A DNA stretch of 64,000 nucleotides, taken from NCBI GenBank assembly GCA_040387515.1, contig JAZKDP010000016.1, positions 1 through 64,000 of the forward strand. The letters are read 5' to 3'. This stretch comes from Methylotenera_A sp040387515 (GTDB taxonomy: Bacteria; Pseudomonadota; Gammaproteobacteria; Burkholderiales; Methylophilaceae). The notes below the pieces were generated by a model that had not been told where the DNA came from, ran no database searches, and worked only from the letters and a program-made list of their open reading frames with translations. Shown here in pieces: positions 9,108-18,003 of the stretch (its first letter is position 1; each line of letters opens with the position of its first letter). The translations under genes were made by a program, and so were the position numbers.

Positions 9108-10655
9108 TTAAGAAACCTGCTCTACTGCCTCATCTTCTTCCGCATCAATTAAATTTAAATCTAGCTGCGTACTTGAATTGCTCGGCTTTTGCTTTTTATT
9201 AAAATCTCCACGTGCCGATTCAATTCGATTTAAATAGGCAGCATCCACATCACCTGTCACATACTTCCCATCAAAACAGCTACAGTCAAATACTTTCATC
9301 TTCGGATTCAATTTAGCAATAGCATCAACCAACGCATCTAAATCTTGATAAATCAGCGCATCTGCACCTATTTCTTGGCAAATTTGTTCATCTGTACGAC
9401 CTGTCGCCAATAATTCATCACGACTTGGCATATCGATACCATACACATTTGGGAAACGCACTGGCGGCGCTGCTGAAGCAAAGTAAACTTTATTAGCACC
9501 AGCGTCGCGCGCCATTTGCACAATTTGCTGTGAAGTTGTGCCACGTACAATAGAGTCATCGACCAACAGCACATTTTTACCCTTAAACTCAATACCAATA
9601 GGATTTAATTTCTGACGTACTGATTTCTTACGTAAAGCTTGACCAGGCATAATGAAAGTACGGCCAATATAGCGATTTTTAATAAATCCTTCACGGCAAT
9701 TTAAACCCAACGAGATACCTACTTGCAATGCGCTCGGACGGCTGGTATCAGGGATTGGGATGACCACATCAATTTTCAAATGGCTCCACTCACGCTTAAT
9801 TTTTTCAGCTAGGCTAGTTCCCATATCCAAACGTGTTTGATATACCGAAACGCCATCAATGACAGAGTCCGGGCGCGCGAGGTAAACATATTCAAAAACG
9901 CAAGGCGTTAATGTTGGCGCTTCAGCACATTGGCGGCTGAACAAATTGCCATCCATATCAATGAAAACCGCCTCACCTGGATCGATATCGCGCATCAACT
10001 CAAAACCGAGCACATCTAGCGCAACACTCTCAGAGGCAACGATATATTCAGTGCCTTTATCGGTATCTAGTTTACCTATCACCAATGGGCGAATGCCATT
10101 TGGATCGCGAAATGCTAACAACCCAAAATTGGCAATCATGGCGACTACTGCATAAGCGCCTTTACAGCGCCTATGCACGCCTGAAACCGCATCAAATGCC
10201 ATATCGGTATTTAATACGGCATTGCGTGAAGTTTTTTCGATCTCATGAGCTAATACATTGAGCAACACTTCAGAGTCTGAATTGGTATTGATATGGCGTA
10301 AATCTTGGCGAAACATTTCTGATTTCAACTGCTCAGAATTGGTCAAATTACCATTATGGCCTAACACAATTCCAAATGGTGAGTTGACATAAAAAGGCTG
10401 TGCCTCTGCTGCGCTCGAGGAACCGGCAGTTGGATAACGTACATGCGCGATACCAACGTTACCGACTAAACTACGCATATGGCGCGTTTGAAATACATCT
10501 TTTACCAAGCCATTGTTCTTGTGCATAAAAAACGTATTTCCGTCACAAGTAACAATACCTGCAGCATCTTGCCCGCGATGTTGTAGCACCAGCAAACCAT
10601 CATATAAAAGCTGATTAACTGGGTTCTTGCCAACAATGCCTAAAATTCCGCACAT
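9108..10655 (-). CDS. purF: amidophosphoribosyltransferase
   Basis: Catalyses the first committed step of purine synthesis, PRPP plus glutamine to phosphoribosylamine. The N-terminal Ntn-type glutaminase begins MCGILGIVG, so Cys2 becomes the nucleophile after Met removal. The C-terminal phosphoribosyltransferase domain carries the PRPP loop VLLVDDSIVRGTT. Its 515 residues compare with 505 in E. coli. It is the last gene of the folC-SPOR-cvpA-purF run, a conserved proteobacterial association. Confidence 0.98.
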   Translation of the reverse strand: MCGILGIVGKNPVNQLLYDGLLVLQHRGQDAAGIVTCDGNTFFMHKNNGLVKDVFQTRHMRSLVGNVGIAHVRYPTAGSSSAAEAQPFYVNSPFGIVLGHNGNLTNSEQLKSEMFRQDLRHINTNSDSEVLLNVLAHEIEKTSRNAVLNTDMAFDAVSGVHRRCKGAYAVVAMIANFGLLAFRDPNGIRPLVIGKLDTDKGTEYIVASESVALDVLGFELMRDIDPGEAVFIDMDGNLFSRQCAEAPTLTPCVFEYVYLARPDSVIDGVSVYQTRLDMGTSLAEKIKREWSHLKIDVVIPIPDTSRPSALQVGISLGLNCREGFIKNRYIGRTFIMPGQALRKKSVRQKLNPIGIEFKGKNVLLVDDSIVRGTTSQQIVQMARDAGANKVYFASAAPPVRFPNVYGIDMPSRDELLATGRTDEQICQEIGADALIYQDLDALVDAIAKLNPKMKVFDCSCFDGKYVTGDVDAAYLNRIESARGDFNKKQKPSNSSTQLDLNLIDAEEDEAVEQVS

Positions 10656-10707
10656 AAATGAGTGTCCTTAATCAAACGGTTTTGATACTGGTAAATGAAT
10701 CTTCTAG

Positions 10708-11199
10708 TCAATCGTATTTAACATATTTAGCCACGGCTTCTGGCATCCACGGCAGTGCCGATTTAACAAGCGCCTCAAGCGGCGAACTAAACATTGCATT
10801 TGTCCAACGATTATCTTTGGGAACATTCGTTAATCCTGCTAAAAACACCAAAACACAGACAATAAACAGCCCTTTTACGAAACCAAATAATGCGCCAAAA
10901 AATCGATTAAGCCAACTTAAACCAATTTTTTTAATGATGCTTGAGAGTGCAATAGACAACAAAGCAACCACCAACAACACAGCCAAAAAGAGAATTAAAA
11001 AAGCCGCTAATAAGCGCAATGAATCGCTGGGAATATCTTGTGGCAATAAAGGTATTAACTGTGTAGCGTATGTTTTAGCGACATAAAAGGCGGCAAGCCA
11101 TCCTAATATCGATAACGCCTCACGCACTGCGCCGCGCATCATGCTAATGATGATGGAAATACCGATGATAGTTAATACGGCGTAATCAAAACTCGTCAT
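10708..11199 (-). CDS. cvpA: CvpA family inner-membrane protein
   Basis: Small polytopic inner-membrane protein named for its need in colicin V production in E. coli; the molecular role is still unclear. Four hydrophobic segments are visible (about 4-22, 28-46, 62-84, 100-125). Its 163 residues match E. coli CvpA (162). It lies 52 bases upstream of purF, its usual partner, and 29 bases after the SPOR-domain gene. Confidence 0.9.
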   Translation of the reverse strand: MTSFDYAVLTIIGISIIISMMRGAVREALSILGWLAAFYVAKTYATQLIPLLPQDIPSDSLRLLAAFLILFLAVLLVVALLSIALSSIIKKIGLSWLNRFFGALFGFVKGLFIVCVLVFLAGLTNVPKDNRWTNAMFSSPLEALVKSALPWMPEAVAKYVKYD

Positions 11200-11228
11200 G
11201 TTTTACAAACGCCCTATTTGCAACATCA

Positions 11229-11882
11229 TTATTGACTGACTACCATGCCTGTAAGGCCTGCATCTTTGATATTTTGTAACGCAATAGCTGCGTCGTTACG
11301 CTCACCTAACAGCTGAGTACGTAAACGAATCTTTTTACCTTTTGCGGTATCAATTTTTTCAGTTTGCGATTTGTAACCCAACTCGGTTAATTTGGCTTGT
11401 AATTTTTTCACATTAGCTTCATCTGAAAACACACCAATTTGCACATAAAATTTTGAGCCTGTAGCGCTTTTTTTAGCATCTACTTTTGGCGCTTCAGTTT
11501 GCTTAATCGGTGTTTTTTTACTTTCTGCATTTAAGTCATCTGCTTTTGATTTTTCTGGTGCTTCAGGATCAATGACAGCATCATCCTCTGGAGTTTCAGA
11601 TTGATTAGCAACGTCACTGGACTTGAGTTCATCTTGTTGCGTATCGGCTTCATTAGATGGCACCACATTAGAATCAAAATCGGATACTTCAGGTAAAATT
11701 TCTGGCTTGCGTTGACTGTCTAGCGTAATCGTCACTTCATCAGCAGGCTGTTTAATGGAGCGATCTTTTAATATCATTGGCAACACAATCACCATTAACA
11801 ATACAAGCGCAATTGCGCCCACTAAACGCCGCCGCGCACGTTTTTTTAGGGTTAGCTCTTGATCATTGACGTCTTTTTGCAT
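11229..11882 (-). CDS. SPOR-domain membrane protein (DedD-like)
   Basis: Bitopic membrane protein with a short cytoplasmic N-terminus, one transmembrane segment (about 17-37), a Lys/Glu/Asp-rich low-complexity periplasmic linker (about 50-138) and a C-terminal SPOR domain (about 140-217; YVQIGVFSDEANVKKLQAKL). SPOR domains bind denuded septal peptidoglycan, so a cell-division role is likely. Position between folC and cvpA equals that of E. coli dedD, although sequence outside the SPOR domain is not conserved enough to prove orthology. Confidence 0.85.
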   Translation of the reverse strand: MQKDVNDQELTLKKRARRRLVGAIALVLLMVIVLPMILKDRSIKQPADEVTITLDSQRKPEILPEVSDFDSNVVPSNEADTQQDELKSSDVANQSETPEDDAVIDPEAPEKSKADDLNAESKKTPIKQTEAPKVDAKKSATGSKFYVQIGVFSDEANVKKLQAKLTELGYKSQTEKIDTAKGKKIRLRTQLLGERNDAAIALQNIKDAGLTGMVVSQ

Positions 11883-11933
11883 GTTTAACTTTCAGGCAAC
11901 TGTTTAGCAATAACTTTTTATGGGGTTGATGTA

Positions 11934-13223
11934 CTATTTTGCAAGACCGCTTTGCAATACAGTACTCATCGCATCTGCAACGGTATAAAAGGAACCAAAC
12001 ACGATTATTCTATCATTTTTAGTCGCTGTTTTACAGGCGGCAGTAAGTGCAGATGTGACATCTGCATATAATTCAACCACTGATTTCGAGTCGTTTTCAA
12101 TCAACTTTTGATTCAAATCAAGTGCTTTTGCACCACGTGGGCTATTGTTATCTGCAACAAACCATTGGTTGATGTTAGGCGCTACTGCATGAATAACACC
12201 ATCAATATCTTTGTCAGCCAACATCGCAAATACCGCAATTGTTTTACCAGCACAAGGCATCGCTTTTAAATTATGCGCAAGCGAAACTGCTGCATGTGGA
12301 TTATGTGCAACATCTACAATAATAGTGGGTTGAGTGTGAATTTGATAAAAACGCCCAATTAAAGTAACTGATTGAAAAGCCGCGTGAATATTGACTAGCG
12401 ACACAGGCAGAATGGTATTTAAATATTGTGTTGCACAAACAACACACGCTGCATTACTTAGCTGAAAATCGCCCTGCATACCAAGATTAGGTAACAATAA
12501 TTCATGCCCTTCTGCCGAATATTGCCAAGCTTGGGCTGTTTTCGTCACTACAAAATCACGATTAATCAACTTCAAGGGCGCACTGATTTTTTTAGCATGA
12601 TCAAGTAGGCTTTGTGGTGGATTTTCATCTCCGCAAATGGCTAGTACATTTTTGCGGAAAATACCAGCCTTCTCAAAACCAATTTTTTCGCGCGTATCAC
12701 CCAAGTAATCCATGTGATCTAAATCAATCGTGGTCACAATGCTGCAAGTGGGTGAAAAAATATTAACCGCATCTAGCCTGCCGCCCAAACCCACTTCTAA
12801 AGTAACCACATCTAAATTGGCTTGGCAAAAATGCCACATCGCGGCTAATGTCCCAATTTCAAAATAGGTTAAAGCGATATCACCACGCGCCTGTTCAATG
12901 GCGTCAAAAGCAACACACAAATCGTCATCAGAAATTTCAATATTGTTAACCCGTACGCGCTCGTTATAACGCATTAAATGTGGAGACGTATAACAACCAA
13001 CGCGATAACCGGCTTCAAGATAAACTTGGCTTAGCAGCGCACAAGTAGAGCCTTTACCATTAGTGCCCGCCACCGTGATAATTGGAAATGTGGGTTTTAA
13101 TTGTAGATTTTGAGCAACCGCATTGACTCTATCTAAGCCCATTGCAATTGCTTTGGGATGTTGTGCTTCGATATAAGCCAACCACTGTTTTGCTGTGGTT
13201 GGCTTAGGTTTGGTATTAGTCAC
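11934..13223 (-). CDS. folC: folylpolyglutamate synthase / dihydrofolate synthase
   Basis: Mur-ligase-family ATP-dependent enzyme that adds glutamate to dihydropteroate and to folates. The nucleotide loop GTNGKGS is at 53-59. The Mur-ligase core and C-terminal domain (VDVAHNPHA around 300) follow. Its 429 residues fit the family (about 420-430). It lies between accD (61 bases) and the SPOR gene (51 bases), as in E. coli and Pseudomonas. Confidence 0.95.
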   Translation of the reverse strand: MTNTKPKPTTAKQWLAYIEAQHPKAIAMGLDRVNAVAQNLQLKPTFPIITVAGTNGKGSTCALLSQVYLEAGYRVGCYTSPHLMRYNERVRVNNIEISDDDLCVAFDAIEQARGDIALTYFEIGTLAAMWHFCQANLDVVTLEVGLGGRLDAVNIFSPTCSIVTTIDLDHMDYLGDTREKIGFEKAGIFRKNVLAICGDENPPQSLLDHAKKISAPLKLINRDFVVTKTAQAWQYSAEGHELLLPNLGMQGDFQLSNAACVVCATQYLNTILPVSLVNIHAAFQSVTLIGRFYQIHTQPTIIVDVAHNPHAAVSLAHNLKAMPCAGKTIAVFAMLADKDIDGVIHAVAPNINQWFVADNNSPRGAKALDLNQKLIENDSKSVVELYADVTSALTAACKTATKNDRIIVFGSFYTVADAMSTVLQSGLAK

Positions 13224-13284
13224 GTTAGGCCGTATTTTAGAAATTCAAAAAACTGGGGGAATTAAAACTGACATAACCTAAAAC

Positions 13285-14163
13285 TTAAGCGACTTTAGGC
13301 AGCTTCATTAAGCCAGATAAAATATTGGCTAATCTTTGACGCATTTCACGGCGGTCAATAATCAAGTCAACCGCACCATGTTCCACCAAAAATTCTGCAC
13401 GCTGAAAACCTGCGGGCAAAGTCTCGCGCACAGTTTGCTCAATCACCCTAGGGCCTGCAAAACCAATTAACGCATTCGGTTCAGCGATAATAATATCGCC
13501 CAACATAGCAAAACTGGCCGAAACGCCACCCATGGTTGGGTCAGTTAAGACAGAAATATAAGGCAAGCCTGCTTGAGAAAGCTTGGTCAGCGCTGCACTA
13601 GTTTTGGCCATTTGCATTAAGGATAACAAACCCTCTTGCATACGTGCACCACCACTGGCCGAAATACAAATATAAGCAGATTTACTCTTAATTGCCGCAT
13701 CAATGCCGCGCACAAACCGCTCGCCGACGACAGAACCCATTGAGCCGCCCATAAATTTGAATTCAAACGCTGCAACGACTACAGGCACCGCATGAATCTT
13801 GCCTTGTATCACGATTAATGCGTCTTTTTCACCCACATCTTTTTGGGCTAGCTTCATGCGATCCGCATAACTTTTGCTATCTTTAAACTTCAATGGATCA
13901 ATCGGCTCTACATTCGCACCAATCTCAACACGCTTTTCTGTTTTGATATCTGGATCCAACAATTGATTTAATCGGGCGCGGGCGCCAATACGATTATGGT
14001 GTGCACATTTTGGACAGACTTCGGCATTCAACTCCAAATCTGTTTTATACAGCACGGATTGACACGAATCACACTTGCTCCATAATCCTTCTGGTACGTT
14101 TTTTTTATTAACAACGCCTACAACTCGTTGAATTTTTTGCGGGATTTTGTCTAGCCAGCTCAT
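13285..14163 (-). CDS. accD: acetyl-CoA carboxylase carboxyltransferase, beta subunit
   Basis: Carboxyltransferase beta subunit that, with AccA, moves CO2 from carboxybiotin to acetyl-CoA, the first step of fatty-acid synthesis. A zinc ribbon is formed by Cys31/Cys34 and Cys50/Cys53. The crotonase-like core includes SASGGARMQEG and the oxyanion region MGGVSASFAMLGD. Its 292 residues are normal. The gene begins 2 bases after trpA, with AGGAG inside the end of trpA, so the two are translationally coupled. Confidence 0.97.
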   Translation of the reverse strand: MSWLDKIPQKIQRVVGVVNKKNVPEGLWSKCDSCQSVLYKTDLELNAEVCPKCAHHNRIGARARLNQLLDPDIKTEKRVEIGANVEPIDPLKFKDSKSYADRMKLAQKDVGEKDALIVIQGKIHAVPVVVAAFEFKFMGGSMGSVVGERFVRGIDAAIKSKSAYICISASGGARMQEGLLSLMQMAKTSAALTKLSQAGLPYISVLTDPTMGGVSASFAMLGDIIIAEPNALIGFAGPRVIEQTVRETLPAGFQRAEFLVEHGAVDLIIDRREMRQRLANILSGLMKLPKVA

Positions 14164-14165
14164 AT

Positions 14166-14969
14166 TTACTCCTTAGCATCAATTGCGATACGCAATTCAG
14201 CGATTAAATCGCTTACGTTTGTTAATAAATTAGCATCAGTCGAATTCTCTATCGCTTGTACCATGCGACTACCCACCACCACAGCATCAGCAAATGCTGC
14301 TACATTTTTCGCAGTGACAGAATCCTTTACACCAAAACCTACGCCTACAGGCAAATTAGTTATTTTTTTAATTTCTGCAACACGCGCTTTCACTTCTTCA
14401 ATATCTAAATTAGCAGAACCAGTTACACCTTTAAGCGACACGTAATATAGAAAACCACTTGCTTGATTCACAATTAAACTGACGCGCGCTGCATCAGTGG
14501 TAGGCGATAATAAGAAGATACTATCCATGTCGTTTGCTTGTAGCTGACTAATGAATCCCTTGCATTCTTCAGGCGGATAATCGACTGTAATCACACCGTC
14601 CACACCAGCTGTTTTAGCAGATTTGGTAAACTTTTCAACGCCCATTGCTTCAATTGGATTGGCGTAACCCATTAATATAATAGGCGTTTTATCATCAGTT
14701 TGGCGAAACTCAGCAACCAAATCCAGCACTTTACTTAAGCCAACTTTATGCACCAATGCTCGCTCACTTGCACGCTGTATAACTGGGCCATCTGCCATTG
14801 GGTCAGAAAACGGTACGCCTAGCTCAATCATGTCCGCGCCACTTGCAACCATGGCATGCATTAAATTAACGGTATGTTTAGGGTGCGGATCGCCTGCTGT
14901 GATGTAAGGAATTAACGCCTTTTTATGAATGGTTTTTAGATGGGAAAATACGGTTTGAATACGTGACAT
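14166..14969 (-). CDS. trpA: tryptophan synthase alpha chain
   Basis: TIM-barrel subunit that cleaves indole-3-glycerol phosphate to indole and glyceraldehyde 3-phosphate. The catalytic Glu49 (MIELGVPFSDP) and Asp60 fall at the same numbers as in E. coli TrpA. Its 267 residues are normal. It is separated from trpB by a 154-base gap that holds a repeat-like element with a hairpin, unlike the overlapping trpBA of many bacteria, and is tightly coupled to accD downstream. Confidence 0.97.
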   Translation of the reverse strand: MSRIQTVFSHLKTIHKKALIPYITAGDPHPKHTVNLMHAMVASGADMIELGVPFSDPMADGPVIQRASERALVHKVGLSKVLDLVAEFRQTDDKTPIILMGYANPIEAMGVEKFTKSAKTAGVDGVITVDYPPEECKGFISQLQANDMDSIFLLSPTTDAARVSLIVNQASGFLYYVSLKGVTGSANLDIEEVKARVAEIKKITNLPVGVGFGVKDSVTAKNVAAFADAVVVGSRMVQAIENSTDANLLTNVSDLIAELRIAIDAKE

Positions 14970-15004
14970 AAATTTAAGTTAGCAATAAATTCGAAGAGAG
15001 TTGG

Positions 15005-15125
15005 AAATTGAAAAGCACTAAATCAGCCAAGGCGCCAACGAAAAATAAAAACGACGCATATGTTTTATATGCGAGTTTTTGATTTTTTGTGAAGTAACGC
15101 AGCATGATGACGGGCTTTTCAATTT
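15005..15125. repeat. about 120-bp imperfect inverted repeat, MITE-like, between trpB and trpA
   Basis: Terminal 12-bp arms (15005-15016 and 15114-15125) are perfect reverse complements. Inside them, the halves also resemble each other when one is reverse-complemented, down to a central hairpin CGCATAT/ATATGCG (15055-15073). The whole could fold as one long imperfect hairpin. The right arm overlaps the trpB stop codon. This is the look of a miniature inverted-repeat element, but no second convincing copy was seen in the window. Confidence 0.5.
15055..15073 (-). terminator. hairpin with U-run between trpB and trpA
   Basis: CGCATAT (15055-15061) and ATATGCG (15067-15073) form a 7-bp stem with a 5-base loop. 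On the minus strand it is followed by CGTTTTTATTTTT, which looks like a terminator. It may give partial termination between trpB and trpA-accD. Confidence 0.55.
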
Positions 15126-16326
15126 ACAGAGTGATGTTGGCTAATTTGGCGACTGTATTAATATCTTTGTCACCACGTCCGGATAAATTAACCAGAATAA
15201 TTTCATCCTTACGCATGGTTTTAGCCATCTTCTCTGCATGCGCCAGGGCATGACTTGACTCTAGTGCAGGGATAATACCTTCTGTGCGACATAGATTATG
15301 AAAAGCAGCCATCGCCTCATCATCGGTAATCGCCACATATTCAGCACGTTTAATGTCTTTTAACCAAGCGTGTTCTGGGCCAACACCTGGATAATCCAAA
15401 CCTGCAGAAATTGAATGTGTTTCAACAATATTGCCATCGGCATCTTGCATTAAATAGGTACGGTTACCATGTAAAACACCTACAGGACTATTCGCTGTCA
15501 GCGGTGCTGCATGCATGCCTGTAGACAAACCATGCCCTGCTGCTTCCACGCCGATTAAACGCACATTTGGAACATCAATATACGGATAAAATATACCCAT
15601 CGCATTAGAGCCACCGCCAACACAGGCAACCACGGCATCTGGCTGGCGACCAATCATTTCCTGCATTTGTTGTTTAGCTTCCACGCCAATTACCGCTTGA
15701 AAATCACGCACCATCATCGGATAAGGATGTGGGCCTGCGACTGTACCAATAATGTAAAATGTATTTTCGATATTAGTGACCCAATCGCGCATTGCTTCAT
15801 TCAGCGCATCTTTTAGCGTTTTTGAGCCACTTTCAACTGGAACAACGGTCGCACCAAGCAATTTCATTCTAAATACGTTAGGCGCTTGACGTTTAACGTC
15901 CTCAGAACCCATGTATACCACACACTCCAAGCCCATTCTAGCGGCAATCGTTGCAGTAGCAACGCCATGCTGCCCTGCACCCGTCTCAGCAATCACGCGC
16001 GGCTTACCCATACGCTTAGCTAATAACGCCTGACCAACGGTGTTATTGACTTTGTGCGCACCAGTATGATTTAAATCTTCGCGCTTCAAATAAATTTGCG
16101 CGCCACCTACCCCATCAGACCATCTTTTAGCATGATAAATTGGGCTTGGGCGACCAACAAAATGTTTTAAATCGTGTGCATATTCAGCTAAAAAAGTCTC
16201 ATCAAAACGATACTTTTCATACATAACACGCAGCTCTTCAAGCGCTTCAATTAAAGTTTCCGCTACAAAAGTACCGCCAAATCGACCAAAATGACCGCGC
16301 GCATCAGGCATGTCATATACTTGCAT
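15124..16326 (-). CDS. trpB: tryptophan synthase beta chain
   Basis: PLP enzyme that joins indole to serine. The PLP lysine lies in HTGAHKVNN (residue 92 from the start used here), and the phosphate-binding GGGSNA loop is present. Two starts are possible. The ATG at 16326 gives MQVYDMPDARGHFGRFGG and is preceded by GGGAG with 8 bases spacing; it agrees best with the family. A GTG at 16341, preceded by AAGGA, would add five residues. It follows trpF closely, so trpF-trpB form one transcript. Confidence 0.95.
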   Translation of the reverse strand: MQVYDMPDARGHFGRFGGTFVAETLIEALEELRVMYEKYRFDETFLAEYAHDLKHFVGRPSPIYHAKRWSDGVGGAQIYLKREDLNHTGAHKVNNTVGQALLAKRMGKPRVIAETGAGQHGVATATIAARMGLECVVYMGSEDVKRQAPNVFRMKLLGATVVPVESGSKTLKDALNEAMRDWVTNIENTFYIIGTVAGPHPYPMMVRDFQAVIGVEAKQQMQEMIGRQPDAVVACVGGGSNAMGIFYPYIDVPNVRLIGVEAAGHGLSTGMHAAPLTANSPVGVLHGNRTYLMQDADGNIVETHSISAGLDYPGVGPEHAWLKDIKRAEYVAITDDEAMAAFHNLCRTEGIIPALESSHALAHAEKMAKTMRKDEIILVNLSGRGDKDINTVAKLANITL

Positions 16327-16355
16327 GTCATTTACTCCCACTTAAAATTCCTTAT

Positions 16356-16967
16356 TTATTTTGCTGCCTGCATAAAAGCCGCAATTTTTGCTAAATCCTT
16401 TATGCCCTTACTCGCTTCCACACCGCCACTCACATCAACCGCGTAAGGCTGCACTTGTTTAATCGCATTCGCTACATTTTCAGGGTTTAAACCACCTGCC
16501 AATATAATAGGTTTAGTCATGTTTTTTGGAATTAACTCCCAATTAAATACATGCCCTGTTCCACCAAACGCAATTTCTGAATACGTATCCAGTAGCAGGG
16601 CTTTTGCACTGCAAAACTCAACTTCGCATTGTAACAAATTAGTATCATTCTTAACGCGAATCGCTTTCAAATAAGGTAACTTTATTCTTTCGCATTCTGC
16701 CGCACTTTCATCACCATGAAACTGCAAAATATCGATGCGCACTTGAGATAACACGGCTTCAATTTCATCTGTTGGTGCATTCACAAACAAACCTACTACA
16801 CTGACAAATGGTGGGATAGCGGCAACAATTTGCTGTGCCTGACTAATGCTGACAAAACGCGGACTAGAGGCATAAAACACCAAGCCAATGGCATCCGCGC
16901 CATATTTAATCGCGTTCAGCGCATCCCCTGTATTTGTAATGCCACAAATTTTGACTCTTGTTCTCAA
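16356..16967 (-). CDS. trpF: phosphoribosylanthranilate isomerase
   Basis: TIM-barrel isomerase of tryptophan synthesis (Amadori rearrangement of PRA to CdRP). The N-terminal KICGIT motif carries the catalytic cysteine, and AVDVSGGVE near the C-terminus contains the catalytic aspartate and phosphate site. Its 203 residues are normal. The start is TTG at 16967, because KICGIT must lie close to the N-terminus and no ATG is available in frame upstream. The Shine-Dalgarno sequence is weak (AAGAAAG), suggesting low translation. Confidence 0.94.
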   Translation of the reverse strand: MRTRVKICGITNTGDALNAIKYGADAIGLVFYASSPRFVSISQAQQIVAAIPPFVSVVGLFVNAPTDEIEAVLSQVRIDILQFHGDESAAECERIKLPYLKAIRVKNDTNLLQCEVEFCSAKALLLDTYSEIAFGGTGHVFNWELIPKNMTKPIILAGGLNPENVANAIKQVQPYAVDVSGGVEASKGIKDLAKIAAFMQAAK

Positions 16968-17037
16968 CTTTTGTACTTTCTTGTTACATTAAACATCAAG
17001 GCAGAGGCTTGTACACCGATGCAGTAGAATAACCAAA

Positions 17038-17820
17038 TTAACGTATAAAGTTTAATTGGCGTTGCGTATTGGGTAAATTATATTTGGCATCATAAACCAC
17101 GCCAGTTAAATATAAACCATTCGGTGAAAATGTTGGTGGCGACAAGGCCCGATTTTTTTCCGCCAATAAGCTCTTAATCCACTCTGGTGGATACTTTCCA
17201 TTACCGACATAAATAAGCGCACCAACCATATTACGCACTTGGTGCTGCAAAAAAGCATTGGCTGAAAAATTAAAAACAATCGACTCACCATGCGTTGCCA
17301 CTGTCGCCGTTGTTAAATTTCTAATAGGTGTTTTAGCTTGGCATTCACTGGCGCGAAAAGCGCTAAAATCATGCTCACCCTGCAAGTAAGCAATTGCGGC
17401 TTGCATTGCCGAAATATCCAGCGGCAAATGATACCATCCTGCTTTATCTGCATAAATAGCAGATGCAGTGGGTTGATTCACCAGTAAATATTGATAATGT
17501 CGCTGCGTGGCAGAAAATCGTGCGTGAAAATCATCATCGACATGATGCGCCCAAATAACGCGTACGCTTAACGGCAAAAAAGCATTCACACCTCGAACCC
17601 ACGCACTTAATGGTCGAATCACTTCAGATTCGAAATGCACAACTTGCATAAGCGCATGTACGCCAGTATCCGTCCGCCCAGCAGCATGTATTCGCACAGA
17701 TTGACTAGCAATATTTTTAATTGCTGCTTCAATGCTATCTTGCACACCACATTTCTCTGGTTGACTCTGCCACCCACAAAAATGTGCGCCATCATATTCA
17801 ACACCTAAAGCAATGCGCAT
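17038..17820 (-). CDS. truA: tRNA pseudouridine(38-40) synthase
   Basis: Modifies uridines 38-40 in the anticodon arm of many tRNAs. The catalytic aspartate is Asp51 in AAGRTDTGVHA. The C-terminal half has the family QVRNMVGAL block. Its 260 residues match the family (about 265). It lies between fimV and trpF, the order seen in Pseudomonas and many betaproteobacteria. Confidence 0.97.
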   Translation of the reverse strand: MRIALGVEYDGAHFCGWQSQPEKCGVQDSIEAAIKNIASQSVRIHAAGRTDTGVHALMQVVHFESEVIRPLSAWVRGVNAFLPLSVRVIWAHHVDDDFHARFSATQRHYQYLLVNQPTASAIYADKAGWYHLPLDISAMQAAIAYLQGEHDFSAFRASECQAKTPIRNLTTATVATHGESIVFNFSANAFLQHQVRNMVGALIYVGNGKYPPEWIKSLLAEKNRALSPPTFSPNGLYLTGVVYDAKYNLPNTQRQLNFIR

Positions 17821-17947
17821 TTAAAGCAATACTTTCCATACAGTATCTATTATTACATTCGATATTTGTGTAATGCCGTTCATTTTGGGGATAAATTCAA
17901 ATTGGATATGAGTGGATTTAAACATGTAAGCGCATTCTAAACCCAAC

Positions 17948-17978
17948 AAAAAAGCCGAGCAACAAACCCGGCTTTTTT
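17948..17978 (-). terminator. rho-independent terminator of fimV
   Basis: AAAAAAGCCG (17948-17957) pairs perfectly with CGGCTTTTTT (17969-17978) around an 11-base loop, 26 bases after the fimV stop. The T-run on the minus strand makes it a standard terminator; it may also work on the plus strand. Confidence 0.9.
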
Positions 17979-18003
17979 ATTAGCTTAAATTTAATGATTA
18001 AAA

